64,000 bases of DNA from Apostichopus japonicus. Lineage: Eukaryota > Echinodermata > Holothuroidea > Aspidochirotida > Stichopodidae. Below are positions 39,901 through 51,179 of the stretch, in pieces (positions within the stretch are counted from its first letter, which is position 1; every line of letters begins with the position of its first letter). The notes under the pieces were generated by a model. It made no database searches, was not told where the DNA came from, and worked only from the letters and a program-made list of their open reading frames with translations. A program made the position numbers and the translations under genes. The DNA is taken from NCBI RefSeq assembly GCF_037975245.1, contig NC_092582.1, positions 24,132,577 through 24,196,576 on the forward strand. Direction: 5' to 3'.

Positions 39901-40327
39901 AGTTTTGTGCAAGTACCTTGAAAGTATATGAAGCTAATATAGTGTACTAATCAATGAAGGAATTAAGAAATGTGGGGATAATGCAGGACCTGATCACATA
40001 CAGGCAATGAAGCTTCTCAACCCCCTCGCACGAACAAAATAAAACCCGCTAAACTCCGCTTAATAAAAATAGTTATCCCCCTTTGTTCCATATTGGGACA
40101 GTTTTCTGAGTGTGTATATACTGTATATATATATATATAGGGACAATAACTTGTCCTAGGACCCCGACAAGAGTTAACATACACGCCCCTCCGTACAATA
40201 AATGGTTCACTTGTCACACGTCGGATGAGACCCCTATCTACAACTTGAAAACCTTTACTTGCACAAGTACCTCGAAAGTATATTAAGTTAATATATTGTA
40301 CTAATCTATGAAGGAATTTAGGAAGGT
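39901..40327. repeat. Direct duplication of about 75 bases
   Basis: A segment with GTGCAAGTACCTTGAAAGTA and GTACTAATCAATGAAGGAATT (39908-39975) recurs as GCACAAGTACCTCGAAAGTA and GTACTAATCTATGAAGGAATT (40260-40320), about 355 bases apart. Confidence 0.75.
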
Positions 40328-40478
40328 GGAATTGTTTGAAATTAGCTCTGTGTTTGCTTTCTTTTGTTTGTTCCTCACCTGACTTACCAAATGGTATTGT
40401 TGAATTACGTATTATGGGGAATAACATCACCTGATAAGACTTTGGAAGTATGATATTTTTCCATCTTTGTCACCTATT

Positions 40479-40585
40479 CATGGGCGGCGATCCTGGGGGG
40501 GGGGGGAGGGGGGATATATCCCCCCATGAAAATGGGTGGAGGGGATGTAATACACCATATCCCCCACCAAATGCCAGGGATAAGA
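40479..40585 (+). repeat. G/C-tract dispersed repeat copy
   Basis: It begins CATGGGCGGCGATCCTGGGG, then AAAATGGGTGGAGGGGATG and CCATATCCCCCACCAAATGCC, the same layout as 38205-38300 in reverse. The interior can fold on itself (ATATATCCCCCC with GGGGGGATATAT). Confidence 0.7.
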
Positions 40586-41089
40586 ATATTTTCATGCCTA
40601 AATTTATACATCATCGTGAATGTACGGCTCTTTTTAGCTTCATTTCTCGCCTACCATAAACGCAGTGCGATCTTTTCAAATAAACCGTCTTGATAAGGCA
40701 AGAATAGTTGACTGTGGGCTTCATTGGCCCTATAACAACAAAATGTATTATTGCGCCCACGGTATTGATATAGTACATGCACCCTCATAGTATTCATATA
40801 GGCCCTATAGTAGGCCTACACACGTACATGTTCCCTCGAACAGCTGAGAATCTCATGTTACCAGGGTAATGCTTAATACACGTTTCACCTGGATGCACTA
40901 GCAATCGGTACCTAGGAATGTAACTATGTGTAATTGTGTATTGTATGTGTATAGGCCTATAATAGCCTGCATGAGGCCATTTTCTTCATCGAATAAAATA
41001 AAGAGCTCTCGAACATTCTAATTAAAAAAAAAAGGATTTTGGATCCTGATTATGGGATATTTCGGACATGATATCCTTATTTTAAAGTT

Positions 41090-41207
41090 GGGTATATGCC
41101 GCTTGGAAACCTCGGGAAGTGCCGTTTCCGGCCATCTAGAGGGTTTGTAAATCCCAAAATTTTCTTCAACGCTTCGCGCCAACTCATGGTGGCGCTACGC
41201 TTAGATA
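41090..41207 (-). repeat. Dispersed GGAGCGCCACC-family copy
   Basis: Read on the minus strand: CTATCTAAGCGTAGCGCCAC, CATGAGTTGGCGCGAAGCG, AAGAAAATTTTGGG, then GCCGGAAACGGCACTTCCC. The same order occurs at 46443-46597, 53641-53800, 54336-54497 and 54610-54840. Confidence 0.75.
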
Positions 41208-42465
41208 GTCAACAAGGTCATATCCCCCCCACTCGGAAGTACGGATCGCCGCCCATGCACCTATTGCATCACAAATCACCTAGACTTGAAGTTAGAAGCC
41301 ATAAAAATACATGTTAGGTTTTGATAACATGTCAAATGAGTTAACCACATTGCCGTAACATAATTGGGACCGACATTTTGTTACCTGCGGAGATGGAAAC
41401 TGGGTAAGGAAGTCTGGAGGAAGTGAGAAGAAATCTAAGTTGGGGATTGACGAAGAGCTTGCATTGGGGGGGGGGGGGGAGGGGGGCCAAAACACAGATT
41501 TTCCCTACAGACTGATTGTCTTTGAATGAAGCAAGATCCTGTTTGTAATAAGTCACAAACGGAAAGCGTGTGTTGGGAGTTTGGACTGTAATTCAATAAG
41601 TCCTCACGTTTCAATTTGTCGGCCCTATAAATACTCTGAAGGGGCTATTCGAGGCCACTTCTCCACGAAAGCCACAATAATCATATATATATATATTGAC
41701 GATATATTTTTTTTATCTGGTCACATGGTGAAGAATCGATCAAGTCATTCTTTGAACTATTTTCATGAGAGCATTACATTTTCTGTAGACGTTTTTTTTA
41801 TAGCATATATGTTTAGTTTCACTGAACCTTGGTGACGAAATGGCATGTCACATTGGACAAAATGGTAGCACATTCAATAAACATCTCTTGTAACATAACC
41901 TGTCAGTTCCGATACAGAAGCAACATTTGTTCACCTCCATCTATATTCATAATGGATAATGCTTCGGTTTACCGTGGCCTTCAGGTACTAACCGACCAAA
42001 GAAAATTAAATTCCACACTGAAGTCTCCATGGTCTATTGCAACCACTCTATTGTCCTACATCTGGAACTTTCATGACAGATGTAGTCACCCAAAATCAGT
42101 GACAGCTCCCTGCCTATACTTCACAGGTCTCAATAAAAATGGATCCTGCTCAATAATCCCACTGTTCTTATTGAAAATAATTCTTTTATATAAAGAACAA
42201 CATCAAATTTTAAACTGGTCGGAGGGGGTGGGGGAGATTCATGTCTTTAACACATTTGACCACATATGTACATTTGATAAGGAGCTATTTTCATCTAATG
42301 AAGGGAAGCACGACATTTAAAGTTACCCATATCACATAAGAGGCACCAGAGGATGTCGTTTGCATAACAATGAAAGTGTGTACACAAATTTATACAGTGA
42401 AATTTTGCTTGACCTTTTGTGTAAGTAAACCATTCAGGAGATCTCGGCCTCGGACCTTCTCGGCC

Positions 42466-42710
42466 TTGTTATTGTTAGTACACCTTAACGATAATAACTA
42501 CGATGACCGCAAGTTTGGTCCTTGTTCTTGTTAGTACTAATGATAACTACGATGTCTGCAAGCTTGAGCCTTGTTCTTGTTACTACACTGTAACGATACC
42601 AACTACGATGACCGCAAGTTTGGTCCTTGTTCTTGTTGCTACACTACAGTATAACGATAATAACTACGATGACTGCAAGTTTAAGCCTTGTTCTTGTTAG
42701 TACCGGTACA
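42466..42710. repeat. Tandem array, 48-61 base unit, four copies
   Basis: The unit includes AACTACGATGACCGCAAGTT and GGTCCTTGTTCTTGTTAGTA. Copies start at 42496, 42544, 42601 and 42662, with a partial one before them. The open frame over it is a repeat artefact. Confidence 0.88.
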
Positions 42711-43010
42711 CTATATCGCATCCTTGTGTTTATCTGTAAATTGTTATTACGTTCATTTTGCTTGGAGTAAAAGTCACAGGTTATAGCAAGTCAAACGATA
42801 AGTTTGCAGTACTTTTACACAAAAACACAACACAAAAACACACTATAATCTAGGGAAAATTCTGACGATGAATTGCTGAGTCGAGTGTGGTTTTTAAAGA
42901 CAATCTGGTGTTTTTGATAAAGTGAATATAACAAGCTGACGTTTCTAAAATGTTTAGTTCTAAATGATACCATGACGTCAGAAACTAAAAGTTTCAGTTT
43001 TGTTCTACAG

Positions 43011-43078
43011 GTCAATAATGGCACAGGCGGGCCCCTCTCAAAGCACCGGGAGTGACACAGGGACAAACCCTGCAGAAG
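43011..43078 (+). CDS. NLR gene, first coding exon
   Basis: The start codon ATG is at 43018-43020, with A at -3 and G at +4, a strong animal initiation context. It encodes about 20 residues (MAQAGPSQSTGSDTGTNPAE), a low-complexity Ser/Thr/Gly leader with no signal peptide, as expected for a cytosolic receptor. The exon ends in one base of a split codon before a good donor (AAG|GTAAGA at 43079). The base left over completes a Gly codon with the first two bases of the exon at 44145, so the join is in frame. A possible acceptor (TTTTGTTCTACAG) ends at 43010, so an untranslated exon probably lies further upstream; I did not find it. The start choice is inferred from this context and the phase fit. 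Confidence 0.7.
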
Positions 43079-44144
43079 GTAAGATACTTTCAGTGAACAA
43101 GTAATCGGACTACGTATTTATTGCTTTAGCTGTCCTTGTGTCAGAAAACCTCTGTAAAAGACCAGAGTCACTTTTTTGGTGAGGGATGGGGTAGGGGGCT
43201 TTGGCACACATACGTTTTAAGACTTTTAACTGAGTGTGCAGCAAGAAAGGCAGTGACTGCGTATACATTCCTTTGTTCAGGTATACGCAGTTCATAAGCG
43301 TGTATGTTCAGCGCACTGCATTGTAAATATATCTCTCGCAACGTACAATTAATGTACTTTACAAGACAGTAGCCATATCAGACTTGAAATACTCCATTCA
43401 GCACTTGTACTCATTCTCTGGTACAATCTGTACATGTGTATCCGAGAATTTGTTTAAAGGTTACTCCATGAATCAAGTGAACACATATAAACTTCCTACA
43501 ACCGTTTAGACCTGACATTTTGTTAAACCATAGCCGCCAATAGCTCGGCTAAAATTTGCCAACAATTCAAGCGTCTTATTCTAAACGAGAGGGCACATAT
43601 TAGCCCTGTATATGTTCGAAGTAATTTTGCCAACGACTGGTTACATTATACATATATTTGAGATAACTTGATACTCCGAGTTAGAACACTAAAAGCGGCC
43701 TTAATTTGACATACCTGTACGACTTACAAGGATATATGTTTAGTGAATAGAAGCAGAGGAATACATATTTCACTAGGGTTGAGGAGGTTCTCTGTATGAT
43801 AAAATTAGTGACGAATTTATTTCTTGCACTAACCATAACTATAACTGCTAACGATATAGGTAACTCACTGCATGGGTAAAGTGACCCATGGATGCAAATG
43901 TCTTTGATTTATGTCGTGGTAGTAATATAGGTATACATTAAGACGGTACACAAACCCAATTGCCCTCTTTGACTGACAGCATTGTAGTAAGGAACATCTG
44001 TGGAACAAAAAAAATATTAAAAAGGAAAGGAACGATGTACACCTATCGATAAACTGTGGAGGCTTAGCATGCACGTTAACATGCATACCAGACACATGTA
44101 TTTACGAACTCTTTGCATCGCCTTCATTTGTTTCTATGTTGCAG
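43079..44144 (+). other. NLR intron 1
   Basis: This is a 1.1 kb intron between the leader exon and the DED-like exon, with GT-AG ends and phase 1. I see no repeat family and no open frame worth calling inside it. Confidence 0.7.
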
Positions 44145-44435
44145 GTTTCGGTCTTTTTAAAGTCGACCTAGCTGATCATCTGAATGTTACCACGATTAAA
44201 CGGTTATCAACTTTGCTTGAATTAAAACCTGGAGAGATTGATAGCATCAATAGATCCAAGGCACCTGGATTAGAAATGGTGAATCTTTTGGATGAGCAAG
44301 GATTTATAACTCCTACTGATATAAGAGATCTTTTAAAGATGTTACGCAAATTGAAGCTGGCTGGTCTCGCTGCGAGAATACAAAGTTCTTTCAAAGAAAA
44401 GACTTCCCAAGCAAAGAAAGACCAGGATCTTGAAG
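44145..44435 (+). CDS. NLR gene, exon 2: DED-like death-fold domain
   Basis: This exon is 291 bases, phase 1 at both ends, bounded by TTTCTATGTTGCAG and GAAG|GTAATC. It encodes about 97 residues, roughly residues 21-118 of the joined protein. The pattern is a six-helix death-fold: a hydrophobic helix with VDLADHLNV, then LSTLLELKPGEIDSI, then a leucine-rich segment with MVNLLDEQGFITPTDI and LLKMLRKLKLAGLAARI. That order (a Leu-rich helix, GFI-[ST]-P-T, then two Leu-rich helices) is what I know from death-effector-like domains fused to NACHT proteins in invertebrates. Such domains recruit adaptors or caspases through homotypic contacts. A CARD or death domain is the alternative; a profile search would settle the subtype. 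The tail (FKEKTSQAKKDQDLEG) is a charged linker. Confidence 0.8.
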
Positions 44436-46442
44436 GTAATCCTCTGTTCTAAATATTATTTTCATGTTAAAAGTCACTCAATCAAGAGGGAAAAGTCACA
44501 AAAGTATTTAGGATTGGACTATAACATGATAAAATGTGGCTATAACACTTGGCTTTCATAACATTAATTCTCATTTCATAGATACTGATATTTGTTGACT
44601 AACTTGACTATTCATGATAAAGGGTTGAGTTTGAAAACAAGAACAGCCGAATAAAGGAGAAAATGTCTGATGTATCGGAGTATATATCATAATTGAGTTT
44701 ATGTAAAAGCCTCTCTAATAGCAAGTCCCTATATATGAAGCCACTCTGTATTCTCTGACAAAAGATTGGTGACTGGGATTTATATAAGAGAAATTCGATT
44801 TTTCTTAATACATCAGATGAACTTCAAATGAGCGATTTGAAACAGGAAATTATGGAACGAAAACATGAAAATAATATAAAAAACATGGTTGAAACGAACC
44901 AACGAGATAAACAATAGACAAACATTTTGACTGCAGCGGCGTTCAAACCTAATGAAATAATAACGTTATTTGTATGCTAATCTTGATGATTGCCAGATGG
45001 TTCATCGTCTGAGGTTATTATTTATTTATTGCTTTGCCCGTTTTCATTACACATTTCAAACTGTATCCTGAATGTCACGTATTTATATATAATGGTTCGA
45101 GTCAACAAGTCAGAATGAAAATGGTCAAAACTTTATTTTCTGATAGCAGCGATTGTTCCAGGGACACGTAGCCAGGGGCAGCGACTGCTCACCACCCCCA
45201 CCCCCCCCCCGTTTCAGTGTCGAAAAATGTTAAAACTGTTGTTTTTTGGCATGGTATTTTTTCAGTGCTCTTTTGATCTTGAATACTCGTCAGTCCCGTT
45301 AACACAGTTACAATCGTAGTAGCATTCAGGCTACTGATGCAGTAATTAGTTTGGCAGATGCAATTAGCTAAATTTAGCCTAAAGCCTATTACAAGCCTAC
45401 TGTACAGTTGGCCACTGGGTAATACAAATTATAGCCTATCTAACCGGACTCGATGGAGTGTTATCAACCGTATATGCACAAAGACGACAACGTGCGTTCT
45501 CATCTTTACTATGATTCGTCATAAGTTGTTGCACGAACAGCATGTTAAGCTAGCAATCGTACGTGATACGCGCTTCCTACTGTATACATAATTATTACAC
45601 TGCTAATTATAAAAGTTTCTTTTGTCCATAAGTTAAGTTCGTCAAATGTATTAAAGTCCAGACATTGGACAATAAACAAGAATCATCCTACTGGAAAATT
45701 GCACAAGAGCACTAAGTTTGTCTATCTGATATAATATGTAAAAGATTGAACATGTAAAAGAATAATTCGAACCCGAAACAAAATCTGCTGATAATATGAT
45801 ATAATATGATAATGATGAAACTGGGAAAACATTGCACCAGATCGCATCTAAGGACCTTCAACTGTAAAAAAATGTATCATGCCCTCCCCTTACACCCCTC
45901 CCCATATCAGTCGCAATAAGTGCCCCCCCCCTTGCAAGTGCCAGGCTACGTCGCTGCAATGTTCTTCTGTGTCAAAAAAAAAACGTTGCATAATTTGTTG
46001 AAATGTTTCGTTCTAAACTTGGACAAAGTGTTTATGCTAGGCTTATTCTGCCTGTACTGTAATATTTTGTCTTTAGCAGAAAGAAGCATATCTTTGTTTC
46101 TTTGTTCATCCCTCTACTAATTCGCAAAGCAAGAAGCGAGGTAAAGGTACAGTAATATAGGCCTAATCATCTGTTCCAATAAAAGCATCAATTCGTGTAG
46201 TTTGTATTTAATTCGGTATAGAGGTACTAGTTAAAATCCATCCCGTGCAGTGTTTCCTCTAAGAAATTTCCCATTGAGTCAAAATGGCTTATATCTGAAT
46301 ATTTGACTCACCACCATCCTGGGGGAGGGGTCTAAGGTGAGGGGTAAAATTCCGGGCAAATTATTTTATTGAACCCAAAACACAATCGGTCAATGTTTTC
46401 GTGACTATTCACAATGTTACATTTTGCCGACAGTATTAGTAC

Positions 46443-46597
46443 AAGGGGCGTAGCCAGGATTTTCAAAGTTGTATAGGCACGACTATCTGAGTGGAGCGCC
46501 ACCATTGGTTGGCGCGGAGCGTACAAGAAAATTTTTGGTTTTACAAACCACCCAGATGGCCGGAAACGGCCCTTCCCAAGTGTTCATTCTGGTTCCC
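46443..46597 (+). repeat. Dispersed GGAGCGCCACC-family copy
   Basis: It begins AGGGGCGTAGCCAGGATTTTC and includes GGAGCGCCACCATTGGTTGG, GCGGAGCGTACAAGAAAATTT and GCCGGAAACGGCCCTTCCCA. No coding capacity is visible; the core GGCGCCACC...GGTTGGCGC is itself a short imperfect palindrome. Confidence 0.78.
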
Positions 46598-47242
46598 TGG
46601 CGTCTTGGTAACTTGAAACACCTCATTCAACATCACTTTTAAACCAAAAAAACAATAATACATAATGTCTTTAAAATTAGCAAGGTATATGTACAGAGTA
46701 AGCCAGTAACAACAGGCAAAAAAGTGCTGCAGCTCTATAAAGTCTGTTAATCAAGGATAGGCTTCTTTGACTGTGGAATGTTTCTCAACTGAAATATCAT
46801 CTGCGTAAACGGGTTCTTAACTAGATGTTAAAAAACTGACAAGATCGGATCCTAGTCTATTTCGGCTGGTAGAGTGTTGATTGAAACCGCACGCGATAGA
46901 AATGATAGCCTAAATGACAGAAGAATAAGTCACCTAATAATAGCCATAATCTTGCTACGTTCATTTCGATGGTTTTTCCTGTCTAGACTCTAAAACTCGT
47001 CAAGCAAGCTAAAGGATTTGAATTATGGTTGTTATAAAAATAAAGATAACTTGGCCAAAAAAAGTGCTACATACTGTACTGGCTATGCCCCTGTGTACTA
47101 CTGTAAACATTGGCCAATCCAATGTCTGTTTTTAAATTGAGGCATGGAACCCTGAGCTTTATTTAAACGATGATTGCTAAATAATAATAAATTAGTTCGT
47201 TTACGAGCTAAATTTGGCTAAAATAGTGCACCAGTTGCAATG

Positions 47243-48643
47243 CAGGGTAGGAATTAAGATTTGGCTTTGGGGGGATATTCTGGAAAATGAAAAGTTAAAA
47301 ACACCCCGCCCCCCCCCCCTTAATGTATTTACGAGGGCTTTTTAAGGTTTAAGGGGGCGCTTTTCCAGTTCAAAATGCTGTTTATGGGAAAGGTTGTAAG
47401 CATTCATCAGGATCAATTACTTAAGCAAGCACAATTACCCTCTTCCTAGTAAGCTGAGACCGTATAGCAAATTCATTGAAAGTTTAATTGCCAAAATTTG
47501 CGATCGTTTAGCAAATAACGTCAATCCACCGAATATATGATGAAAAACCAATAACCCATCAACTGAAATAGAATACACAGATTACTTCCACTGAAGGTGC
47601 CCTTTCCTCTAATCATGTGTTTTTTCGTGTGTGGATAAAATCACTCACCACCAATACAAAACCATTATACCGCTGAAAAGTAATCAAAGTTAAAACCTTC
47701 AATCCATCGTCACAGCAACGGTGTACGTAAAATACAACATTCCCTCTTTAAGACATACAGTAGCACATATATACCTTCCAAACAACTGCCGATTTCCAGC
47801 AAATTGAAAGTTATAAACAAAGCTACGCATTTTTTTTTTTTTCGCAAACCGATGGTTAGGCTACATATCCCATTGACTTAGTGTGGTTGTAAGGCTAACA
47901 TGTGGTCGAAGGTTGCAGTTTTTCATGCATATTTTATTTCTACAGTAGCTAACTGCGTCACAATTTCCGCGAATAAAGAGATGCTTAGGCTAGATTTCCC
48001 GTTGACTATGTGAGGTGTTCGGCTACCATGCGCGCGACGATAGCAGCAAGGAAAGTATGTTAACAAAGCTACGCAAAGTATTTTTATTATTTTTTTTTTT
48101 GCCAACCGATGGTTAGGCTACATTTCCCATTGACTTAGTGTGGTTGTTAGGCTAACATGTTGTCGAAGATTGTTTTTTCTTGGATATTTTTATTTTTTAT
48201 TTGCGACACAACTTGAGCGAATAAACAGATGGCTAGGTTAGAGTTCCATTTTGACTAGGTGTGAAATTAGGCTACTGTACCATGTGGTCGGAGATTTGTG
48301 GGGATTTTAAGTTCTTGTTGCTGGTACTGAAATTGCTTAATGGAGGCCGTAATTTGCCAGTGACTGCGGAAAGTTCCCGGTGATTGTGCGCGACCCTTCC
48401 GCACTGCTTCAAATTTGATGCGGGATTGTGAGAACTGTTTTATTTGTGGGATTCGCGCTGCAACTGCAAACCCTAGCTAAAGCAAAAGCATGTCACAATT
48501 AAATTTACACAGACACCTGATATTACGAGGGCGATTTTCTTATATTTCTCTTTTCTTTTTCGCCCTCGCAATTGTGCTTTCGGAGGGCTTTTTTAGCACC
48601 TGCTAGGGCGAATCGCCCGTCGTTTCGCTTATTTCTGACCCTA
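47243..48643. mobile_element. hAT-like non-autonomous element in NLR intron 2
   Basis: The left end CAGGGTAGGAATTAAG and the reverse complement of the right end, TAGGGTCAGAAATAAG, match as short terminal inverted repeats. They are flanked by TTGCAATG (47235-47242) and TTGTAATG (48644-48651), an 8-base target duplication with one change. Eight-base duplications and [CT]A[GN]GG ends are typical of hAT elements. The interior has three diverged sub-repeats of CCGATGGTTAGGCTACAT and GACTTAGTGTGGTTGTTAGG, and no transposase frame. Confidence 0.6.
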
Positions 48644-49243
48644 TTGTAATGTAAGGTAGGCTATACAGATATTATAGTTAGTACACTGGTAGTGCGAACC
48701 ATCGTAGTGTAGGCAATGCATCAGTGCACGTGCACGTTACGTTATATGATTTAGCTTTACAGCAATCGAGCTAAATCTGCATGACTGTATAGAAAGACAT
48801 AGCTACGGTAAAGTTAACGATCGCTAATGTAACATTTCTGACGATAAGTTGGAAACAATTTACAGTAATAATTTCTTCACTTCAAGTTGAAGTTCTGAAC
48901 ACCATGCCTTTTGAAAAGTTTTTTATTCTATTCACACTGTATAAAATTCAGGAGAAAATGAAACCCTCTTTTTTTTTTCTCTCTCTCTCTGAACGCCAGT
49001 GCGTCAAATCGGCAAGCCATTGCGTCAAAATCGCGTCATAGCGGAAACACTGATCCCGTGTGTTCGAGGAACACTGACCTACACCATTTCAGATAATAGA
49101 GAATTGACCCGGATTTATAGTGACAAACTCTACCTTTTTTATACAGATTTAAATAAAAGTAATTGCCCTGTGCCTCTAAATAGCAGACAGTGTCTAATTG
49201 TAACTTTTAAAGTGTTCAAAAATCTTTGTTTTTTTTTTCTCAG

Positions 49244-50419
49244 AAAAGAAAAGAGACCTCATCGAGTATTCAAAAATAGCCTATCGAAAGCACTACAAAA
49301 CAGCAAAGCCATTTCCTTCCATGAGCAAGTGTAGTGTTAACAGTATATTTGTTGAGGGAGGTATTTACTACTTGGCTCAGGAGGGTGATTCTATGCAGAA
49401 GCCCGATGTTCTAGAACCGTTAGAATCTTACAACGATATTTTGAGCAGCCCTAAAACTAAGTCAATGAGAAAGATTATTGAGGCTGACCCTGGGTTCGGG
49501 AAATCAACACTTGCATCACAGTTAGTCTATGACTGGTGTACTGAGGACCCTGAATCTCCTCTCAAAGATGTAGAAATACTTATTTTTCTCCAGTTGAGGC
49601 AACTGACAGGTGTAAAGTCTATATACACTGCCATAAAGCATGCCATAGTGCCCGAAGATGAAGACATGGACGAATCTTGCATTCAGGAAATCCTCAAAGC
49701 ATACAAAAAGTCTGTTGTCATGTTATTTGACAGTTATGACGTGTATCCTGACAAGAAAACCAAAACACATATCTCCTCCATCATTGAGATGAAAATGTTT
49801 CTAGATATTCTTGTCATCATACTTACCAGGACATTGAACCTCCCGCCTAACTTACACCCCGAAACTAAACGAATCAGATTAACAGGGTTTGGGGTGGCTG
49901 AACGTCGAAACTATGTCCTGAAGGCGGTGGCTGATGATGTCCAGTTGGCAGATCGGATCGAAGAGCAGCTTCAGAGAAACCCCTTCTTAAGAGATCTCTG
50001 TCAGGTCCCTCTATTCTCCACTATGGTTGCTCACATAGCACACGAGAGGCCAGAAATTGAAATATTTAGCACAGTAACAAGATTTTTCACTTATGTGATC
50101 GCATGCGTTCATAACCATATGGTAATCAAGAAAGATGCTAGCACTGGGGTGCCTGCTTTTGAAACAGAACTAGCTAAACTGTACCGTATTGCTTTCGACG
50201 GCCTCACACAGAAGAACCAGCAGCTGACATGGGAGAACACCTATTTAGTTTCAGAACTTGGACAAGAGTTTTATGATAACTATATAAAGCTTGGGATGTT
50301 GGCACAGGAAGTGATCTTTGACATTTCCCAGTGTCGATATAAGACGGTTGCACGATTATGGCACAAAATAATCTGTGAGTTTTATGCCTCTCATCATCTG
50401 GTTTGGATTCTTAGTGAAG
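49244..50419 (+). CDS. NLR gene, exon 3: NACHT ATPase module
   Basis: This large exon (1176 bases, 392 codons, phase 1 at both ends) is bounded by TTTTTTTTTTCTCAG and GAAG|GTAAGT. Read in phase from the DED exon, the split codon becomes Glu and the frame stays open across the exon. Visible elements, in joined-protein numbering: a pre-NACHT segment with LIEYSKIAYRKHY and FVEGGIYYL; Walker A GFGKST at about 201-206 (near 49492); Walker B VVMLFDSYDVY at about 275-285; a sensor-1-like TRT at about 312-314; a GxP-type winged-helix region with LCQVPLF near 370; and near the end a RLWHKIICEFYASHHL helix matching the F-x-H-K-x-x-x-E-F-x-A-A stretch of NLRs. The family binds ATP/ADP and oligomerises on activation. 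The acidic motif reads DSYDV rather than the common DG[L/I]DE. The single large NACHT exon is typical of NLR genes. Confidence 0.92.
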
Positions 50420-50474
50420 GTAAGTCTTCAGTACCGATATCATTGATGCATAACCATAGTTCGTCATCTCTGAC

Positions 50475-50826
50475 AGTGGCGTAGGAAGGTACTTTTGAGT
50501 GAAGGGGGGGGGGGGCTGAAGACTAATGGCCGGCCTGGGGGAGGGGTCTAAGGGGAGGGGTGTTTTTTTGCATTTCCAGGTGGCCTCAGATGCAATTTGG
50601 TGCAATATAGCACATTTCAACACCCACTCCATTTTGTAAATAATTTTGCATTTTCACCTGGCCTTAGATGCAATTTGGTGCTCCAAATGAGATTTTTTTC
50701 ACATTTGGAAATGAAAAAGGGTTTTCTGACTTGCGAAGCGGGGCGGAAGGGGGGGGGGGCAGAGTGATGCTTCCGCTCCACCATATTTTCACTGAGGGGG
50801 ATGGCACCCCCAGGTTCCTACGCCCT
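50475..50826. mobile_element. Small inverted-repeat element just after the NACHT exon
   Basis: It starts AGTGGCGTAGGAA and ends TTCCTACGCCC, an inverted pair, with G tracts inside and two copies of CCTCAGATGCAATTTGGTGC-like sequence (near 50583 and 50663). It begins about 55 bases after the exon donor. Confidence 0.55.
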
Positions 50827-51110
50827 TGAATTCTCTGATGTGTAAGATAATTAGTAAACTTGAGAGATGAAAGTATTGTATGTATGATGTCTCTCCATGT
50901 GCATACATAAACAGCTTATGCTTCTAGTACTAACACCCACAGTGCCTGCTGTACAATTACATTCATACGACACGTGTGACAATGTAAGCAAATAAAGAGT
51001 CATCATTTGCCACTGACCCATTTTAATGCAAGAACGAATTGAGTTTGGATCTTTTGATATTTTTGGTTCCTTGCTGAAAGCAAAGGAACCTATGTATTCA
51101 GGTTGGCATG

Positions 51111-51163
51111 TGTGTGTGTGTGTGGGTGTGTGAGGGTGGGTGTGCGTGTGTGTGTGTGTGTGA
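51111..51163. repeat. TG microsatellite
   Basis: An interrupted run of TG/GTGTGTGGG repeats. The minus-strand frame over it is low-complexity His/Thr/Pro. Confidence 0.85.
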
Positions 51164-51179
51164 CGCTTAAGCTTGTATG

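Larger units (their letters stand above)
44436..49243 (+). other. NLR intron 2
   Basis: This is a 4.8 kb phase-1 intron between the DED-like and NACHT exons. It holds a G/C-tract repeat fragment near 45160-45220, a dispersed repeat copy at 46443-46597 and a hAT-like element at 47243-48643. The acceptor tract just before the NACHT exon is a long T run. The open frame at 48999-49334 has no coding character beyond crossing into the exon in the wrong frame. Confidence 0.7.

Noticed and set aside
41829-42320. 163-codon open frame with a DNASVYRGLQVL stretch loosely like a retroelement integrase
   Set aside because: Other integrase features (zinc finger, the remaining acidic residues in proper spacing) are not seen; resemblance too weak to call.
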